From contig JAUNRQ010000021.1 in NCBI GenBank assembly GCA_030535605.1, positions 1 to 40,439 of the forward strand: 40,439 nt of DNA, in the 5' to 3' direction. The translations under genes were made by a program, and so were the position numbers. This DNA is from Pseudoxanthomonas suwonensis (lineage in GTDB: Bacteria > Pseudomonadota > Gammaproteobacteria > Xanthomonadales > Xanthomonadaceae). Within the stretch, counting starts at the first letter, position 1, and every line of letters starts with the position of its first letter. The notes beneath the pieces are model-generated. The model did not search any database, was not told where the DNA came from, and worked only from the letters and a program-made list of their open reading frames with translations. This document shows positions 37,231 to 40,439 of this stretch, piece after piece.

Positions 37231-37710
37231 ATGCCCAAGACCAGCAGACACAAGATCCAGCGCCGCCAGTCGGCGATTCACGGCAACGGCGTGTTCGCCA
37301 TCGAGGACATTGCCAAGGGCGAGCGCATCGTTCGCTACAAGGGGCGGTTGCGCACGCACGACGAGGTCGATGCCGAGTACGGTGGCGAGGACGAGACTGG
37401 CCACACCTTCCTGTTCACGCTCAACGACGAATACGTGATCGACGGCAACTTCGACAGCAACGTGGCGCGCTGGATCAACCACAGTTGCGATCCGAATTGC
37501 GAATCGCTGGTGGAGGAAGACGCCAAGGATCGGCGTGAGCGCGACAAGGTCTATGTCGAAGCGCTGCGCGACATCAAGGCCGGCGAGGAGCTTACCTACA
37601 ACTACGGCATCGTCCTGGCCGAACGCCACACGCCGACGCTCAAGAAGCTGTGGGGCTGCCGTTGCGGGGCAGCGAATTGCACCGGGACGATGTTGCAGAA
37701 GAAGCGCTGA
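37231..37710 (+). CDS. SET-domain protein-lysine methyltransferase
   Basis: 159 residues from ATG 37231. All core motifs of an S-adenosylmethionine-dependent SET enzyme are visible: GNGVFAIEDIAKGE near 19-32, the pseudoknot pair INHSCDPNC near 86 and GEELTYNYG near 116, and a post-SET cysteine group CRCGAANCTG near 141. Bacterial members are few in number compared with eukaryotic ones and their targets are mostly unknown; nucleoid or ribosomal proteins are possible. The post-SET zinc cysteines, with NC of the pseudoknot, suggest a complete zinc site. It follows the DUF5916 gene by 76 bp and converges on the lipoprotein gene. Confidence 0.93.
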   Translation: MPKTSRHKIQRRQSAIHGNGVFAIEDIAKGERIVRYKGRLRTHDEVDAEYGGEDETGHTFLFTLNDEYVIDGNFDSNVARWINHSCDPNCESLVEEDAKDRRERDKVYVEALRDIKAGEELTYNYGIVLAERHTPTLKKLWGCRCGAANCTGTMLQKKR

Positions 37711-37798
37711 GCCCGGCGAGGGCGATCACACGCGGTGGCCGCCAGGCACGCGTCGACGTGGCGGCGAAGCAATCGTCGTGACGTGCACCCGCACCGCG

Positions 37799-38467
37799 TC
37801 AGCGCATGCGGATCGCGCTGATGTGCCAACCGGGTTCGGCACCTTCGACCATCGAGCCCTGCAGCACCGCCACGCCACTGGCCTGCCGGGTGGTGCCGTC
37901 GGTCAGCGTCTGCTCCAGCGTCACCGGAACCTCCACGTATCGCTGGCCGGCACCGGCATCGATGCGGCCGGGGTTGCCAATCCGCGGAACGACCGAAATC
38001 ACGTCCGGCGGCAGCAATTGCAGCGGCGAGTCCTGGCCGCGCCACATTCCCCGCGCCGCTTCCACGTCCCGTGCGTTGAGCCTCGTGTAATAGGTGTCGA
38101 GCAGCTGCACCGCGGCCTGCCTGCCCAGGGGACCGCCGTCGGCATCCGGGCTGTTGCCGGCATCACCGCCAACAAGCGGGTCGGGCAGCGGCGGCAGCCC
38201 GTCGCCGGTGGCCTCGGCGGACGGGTCGGTGGCTGCCGATGCCGCCTCCGACGAGGTACCACCCAGTTCAATGCCGGTTGAGCCGGGCTGGCCCGCCTCC
38301 GGCATTCCGGTGACCGAACCTGCCGCCCCCCGAGGCGTCGGCAGGGCCTCGGTCGAGCCATCGGGTGATGCGTCGCCCAACTCATTGTTCGGTTCGTTCC
38401 CGCCGCAGGCGACCAGCAGGCAGACGAGCGACAGTGCGCTCCATCGAGAAGTCATGTGCATGTTCAT
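37799..38467 (-). CDS. Lipoprotein of unknown function
   Basis: 222 residues. Lipobox LLVACGG with Cys near residue 21. A long low-complexity, Gly/Ser/Ala/Pro-rich linker follows (about 25-115), then a folded C-terminal domain (QLLDTYYTRLNARDVEAARGMW, YVEVPVTLEQTLTDGTTR in parts) resembling the NTF2-like or SnoaL shape seen in many envelope proteins. Its ATG overlaps the stop of the upstream DUF1439 gene by 4 bp, so the two lipoproteins are translated together. No known function. Confidence 0.8.
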   Translation of the reverse strand: MNMHMTSRWSALSLVCLLVACGGNEPNNELGDASPDGSTEALPTPRGAAGSVTGMPEAGQPGSTGIELGGTSSEAASAATDPSAEATGDGLPPLPDPLVGGDAGNSPDADGGPLGRQAAVQLLDTYYTRLNARDVEAARGMWRGQDSPLQLLPPDVISVVPRIGNPGRIDAGAGQRYVEVPVTLEQTLTDGTTRQASGVAVLQGSMVEGAEPGWHISAIRMR

Positions 38468-39024
38468 TGATCCAGATGCAGGGTGACGAGGCCGTTGCCG
38501 ATGCTGGTGCTGCCAATGCGTCGGGCGGCCAGCGTTTGCATCAAGCCGTCGTCGAACCGGTACACGGGTTCCTCACGCGCCCAATCGGCCAGCCACAGGT
38601 TGATCAGTTCCCGAGCCGCATCGCTGCTGCCGCCGCCAAGGCCGGGGACATCGATGCGTTCGAGGCTGGGGGCATCCAGCATCAGCCCGCGCTTGGCGGC
38701 ATCGAACCGAAGACCGCTGCTGACGGCGAACCGGCCGGCCGGCGTGTCGACCTGACCGCCGGCGCGGGCGACACCGACATCGAAGTCCAGCTGCAGGCGG
38801 CCCCTGCCGGCGGGGATGGACAACCGTGGATTGAATACCCGAACGCCGACCAGGCCGCCGAGCTTCGTGTAGTCACGCGGAAAGCGACGGTCCAGCTGCT
38901 GCTGCAACTGCAGCGCGGTGAACGTGACCTGGTCGCCTAGCAGTGCGCCGACGGTGGCGCATGCACCCAGCAGCAAGGACAACAACAGAACCAGTGACAG
39001 GACGTTGCGGGATTGGCGGTTCAC
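38464..39024 (-). CDS. DUF1439 lipoprotein (YceB-like)
   Basis: 186 residues from GTG 39024, chosen because the lipoprotein signal begins there; the frame extends upstream without coding character. Signal and lipobox LLLSLLLGAC near 15-22, then the DUF1439 beta-rich fold: VTFTALQLQQQLDRRFPRDY, then the paired strands that form a lipid-carrying tube in related SRPBCC-unlike proteins. Cell-envelope location is firm, function unknown. It precedes the other lipoprotein with a 4-bp overlap. Confidence 0.85.
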   Translation of the reverse strand: MNRQSRNVLSLVLLLSLLLGACATVGALLGDQVTFTALQLQQQLDRRFPRDYTKLGGLVGVRVFNPRLSIPAGRGRLQLDFDVGVARAGGQVDTPAGRFAVSSGLRFDAAKRGLMLDAPSLERIDVPGLGGGSSDAARELINLWLADWAREEPVYRFDDGLMQTLAARRIGSTSIGNGLVTLHLDQ

Positions 39025-39110
39025 GGCGTTGGCCTCGGACGGATTGCCCGCACCTTCGCCGAGCAGGCGTGAACCAGGCGTCGTGGCCTGGCGTGTCCTT
39101 GCGGAGCGGT

Positions 39111-39536
39111 TCAGAGGGCGCGGCGTGCCGGTTGCAGCCACGCCAGCAACAATCCCAGCAGCAGCATCATCACGGTGCCGAGCAGGATCTGCCTGTGCAC
39201 CAGCGCCGCCGGCCACGGCTGCAATGCGAACAGGATCATCGCGTTGGGGACGATGGACAACAGCGCCGCCGCCGTGCCGAAGCGCAGGCCGAAGGCGAGG
39301 TCGCGGCTGCGTGCGGGATCGGCCATGGAGAACATCCAGGTCAGGCCGAATCCCAGCAACAGATGCGCCAGCAGCGCCCAGTGCAGGAACTGTCCTGCCT
39401 GATCCGGTCCGCGCACGAACCCGGTGGTGGCCAGCTGCCGGTAGGCATCGCCGAGCAGCAGACCGTGGATCAACAGGTCCAGCAGCAGCGAGGCCAGCGA
39501 CACCACCAGGCCACAGATGACGAAACGCTTGTTCAT
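39111..39536 (-). CDS. Small inner-membrane protein of unknown function
   Basis: 141 residues with four predicted helices: about 7-28, 48-68, 85-105 and 115-137. No family is recognised with certainty. The ATG overlaps the stop of the M23 peptidase gene by 4 bp, so it is likely translated with it. The 86 bp before the next lipoprotein gene show no terminator. Confidence 0.75.
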   Translation of the reverse strand: MNKRFVICGLVVSLASLLLDLLIHGLLLGDAYRQLATTGFVRGPDQAGQFLHWALLAHLLLGFGLTWMFSMADPARSRDLAFGLRFGTAAALLSIVPNAMILFALQPWPAALVHRQILLGTVMMLLLGLLLAWLQPARRAL

Positions 39537-40159
39537 GGCGCGCGGTCGGAACGGGAGTCCGCGCCAGCTTGCGGTCTGTGCCCATCGCTGGCAAGCGGCG
39601 GCAGGCGCAGCGCGGCACCCTCCTGCAGCAGCGGCCACGGGTTGTAGGCGCCATCCTCCCGATAGATGCCGTAATGCAGATGCGGGGGCGTGCCGCGGGC
39701 GTTGCCGGTGTCACCGACCACTCCGAGCAGGCTGCCGGGCTGGAGCATGTCCATGCGCTGCAGGCCCGGTGCCCAGTCATCCAGATGTGCGTAATAGTGG
39801 CGCTCGCCGCCGGGGCCCAGCACCCAGACCTGGCGTCCGCCGAGGCCGCCTTCGCGTACCGACAGCACCACGCCGCGCGTCGCGCTGCGCACCACGGTGC
39901 CGCGGCTGGCGAAGATGTCGACGCCCTCGTGGGAGCGGCCGGCGCCGCGGGCCGCGCCCCAGGTATCGGCGATCGCGTTGGCGCGAATCCCATCGACCGG
40001 AACCGGCAGTGCGTCGGGTGCCGGCATCCGCTGGAGTTCCCACATCAGTCGCATGGCCTGCACCGCCGGCAGGCGCCACCCCCAGGTCACGGCCACCAGC
40101 AGCGCCAACAGCAGCAACGTGCGGACGAGGATGGTGCGAAGCATGCGGGCACGAGACAT
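39533..40159 (-). CDS. M23 family metallopeptidase (LytM-type)
   Basis: 208 residues from ATG 40159; a GTG at 40180 is also in frame. One N-terminal transmembrane anchor (ILVRTLLLLALLVAVTWGW, about 10-28) places the rest in the periplasm. The LytM domain holds the zinc ligands: His and Asp in RSHEGVDIF near 77-81, and the HLH pair in PPHLHYGI near 158. Thus the active site is complete, unlike the degenerate LytM regulators, and it should cut peptidoglycan cross-bridges. There is no LysM or coiled-coil region. It overlaps the membrane protein gene downstream by 4 bp. Confidence 0.93.
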   Translation of the reverse strand: MSRARMLRTILVRTLLLLALLVAVTWGWRLPAVQAMRLMWELQRMPAPDALPVPVDGIRANAIADTWGAARGAGRSHEGVDIFASRGTVVRSATRGVVLSVREGGLGGRQVWVLGPGGERHYYAHLDDWAPGLQRMDMLQPGSLLGVVGDTGNARGTPPHLHYGIYREDGAYNPWPLLQEGAALRLPPLASDGHRPQAGADSRSDRAP

Positions 40160-40252
40160 GCGTGCAGGGTGCCTTGGCACCGGTGTGCCGGAAATGAAGG
40201 ATCATGGCGGTGGTGCGCCGTTCGCGTCCATCGAAACGGAACGGCGACGCGC

Positions 40253-40284
40253 AAAGAAAAAGCCGGGGACGAGCCCCGGCTTCC
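40253..40284 (-). terminator. Intrinsic terminator after the HU-family gene
   Basis: AGCCGGGG (40261-40268) and CCCCGGCT (40274-40281), with the A-run 40255-40260 giving a T-run on the minus strand, 25 bp after the stop at 40307. Confidence 0.85.
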
Positions 40285-40306
40285 GGTGTTGCCTGCGTGC
40301 CTTGGA

Positions 40307-40439
40307 TCAGGCAGCGGCGTCCTTGAGCTTCTTCAGCGGACGCACCTTGACCTTGACCGACGCCGGCTTGGCCGCGAACACCATTTCTTCCTTGGTGAAC
40401 GGGTTGATGCCCTTGCGCTTCGGCTTGGCCGGCACCTTG
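40307..40439 (-). CDS. HU-family DNA-binding protein, C-terminal end (cut by window)
   Basis: Only the last 43 codons are in the window. They read KRKGINPFTKEEMVFAAKPA and then SVKVKVRPLKKLKDAAA, the end of the longer xanthomonad HU-like nucleoid protein. The family bends DNA as a dimer and compacts the nucleoid. The start and the DNA-binding arm lie off the right edge. The intergenic stretch 40160-40306 holds only the terminator. Confidence 0.9.
   Translation of the reverse strand, partial: KVPAKPKRKGINPFTKEEMVFAAKPASVKVKVRPLKKLKDAAA

Noticed and set aside
35073..37253. 726-codon minus-strand open frame
   Set aside because: Antisense to the DUF5916 protein; no signal, no motif, runs past the end of the gene into the next promoter.

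Overview
The window is about two-thirds GC and looks like a chromosomal segment of a Xanthomonadaceae/Lysobacteraceae gammaproteobacterium (Lysobacter, Luteimonas or Stenotrophomonas-like). The grounds are the family-typical proteins: thrS-infC, the paired NlpC/P60 hydrolases, a suf operon led by an Rrf2 regulator, the HU-type tail at the right edge, and overall codon use. The genus is inference; no rRNA or full marker set is present.

Layout. (1) 1 to ~7.6 kb is the right end of an integrated phage-like element: a >2,100-residue polyvalent protein, a convergent BRO-type antirepressor, and a 47-bp 3' fragment of a tRNA-Val(GAC) gene at 7592-7638, which reads as the displaced half of the attachment site. 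(2) 7.6 to 12.5 kb is an accessory stretch beside the integration site: a helix-turn-helix protein, an unusual fusion of a degenerate HAD-like domain with a Lon-type AAA+ ATPase, an XRE repressor, a lipoprotein of unknown function, a broken S8 peptidase autotransporter and a small ParB-like protein. The HAD-Lon fusion with its regulators is the best candidate here for an undescribed system. (3) 12.9 to 15.5 kb is translation: thrS and infC, the latter apparently using an AUC start. A terminator follows at once, so the usual rpmI-rplT continuation is missing. (4) 15.6 to 28.1 kb is housekeeping and metabolism: two paralogous NlpC/P60 cell-wall hydrolases, slyD, a DUF418 membrane protein, a DadA-like oxidoreductase overlapping glutathione reductase, a DUF2892 protein, hutG, a cysteine synthase, a GlsB-type membrane protein, an M20 dipeptidase, a ComEA-like protein, a HutD-family protein and an ODP-type di-iron oxygen-binding protein.

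(5) 28.1 to 34.7 kb is a minus-strand Fe-S assembly cluster: Rrf2 regulator, sufB, a DUF3703 gene, sufC, sufD, sufS, then a GNAT acetyltransferase and a Rieske ferredoxin. A readable promoter (TTGAGC, 17 bp, TACAAT) with an overlapping dyad precedes the regulator, which carries three cysteines spaced as in IscR, so feedback by cluster supply is likely. (6) 34.8 to 40.4 kb holds a large DUF5916 outer-membrane-type protein, a bacterial SET-domain methyltransferase, a compact minus-strand set of envelope genes (two lipoproteins, a small membrane protein, an M23 peptidase) and the C-terminal end of an HU-family DNA-binding protein cut by the window edge.

Gene starts were chosen by ribosome-binding site, overlap with neighbours and family length. 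Several very long antisense open frames are GC-codon shadows and were left out.
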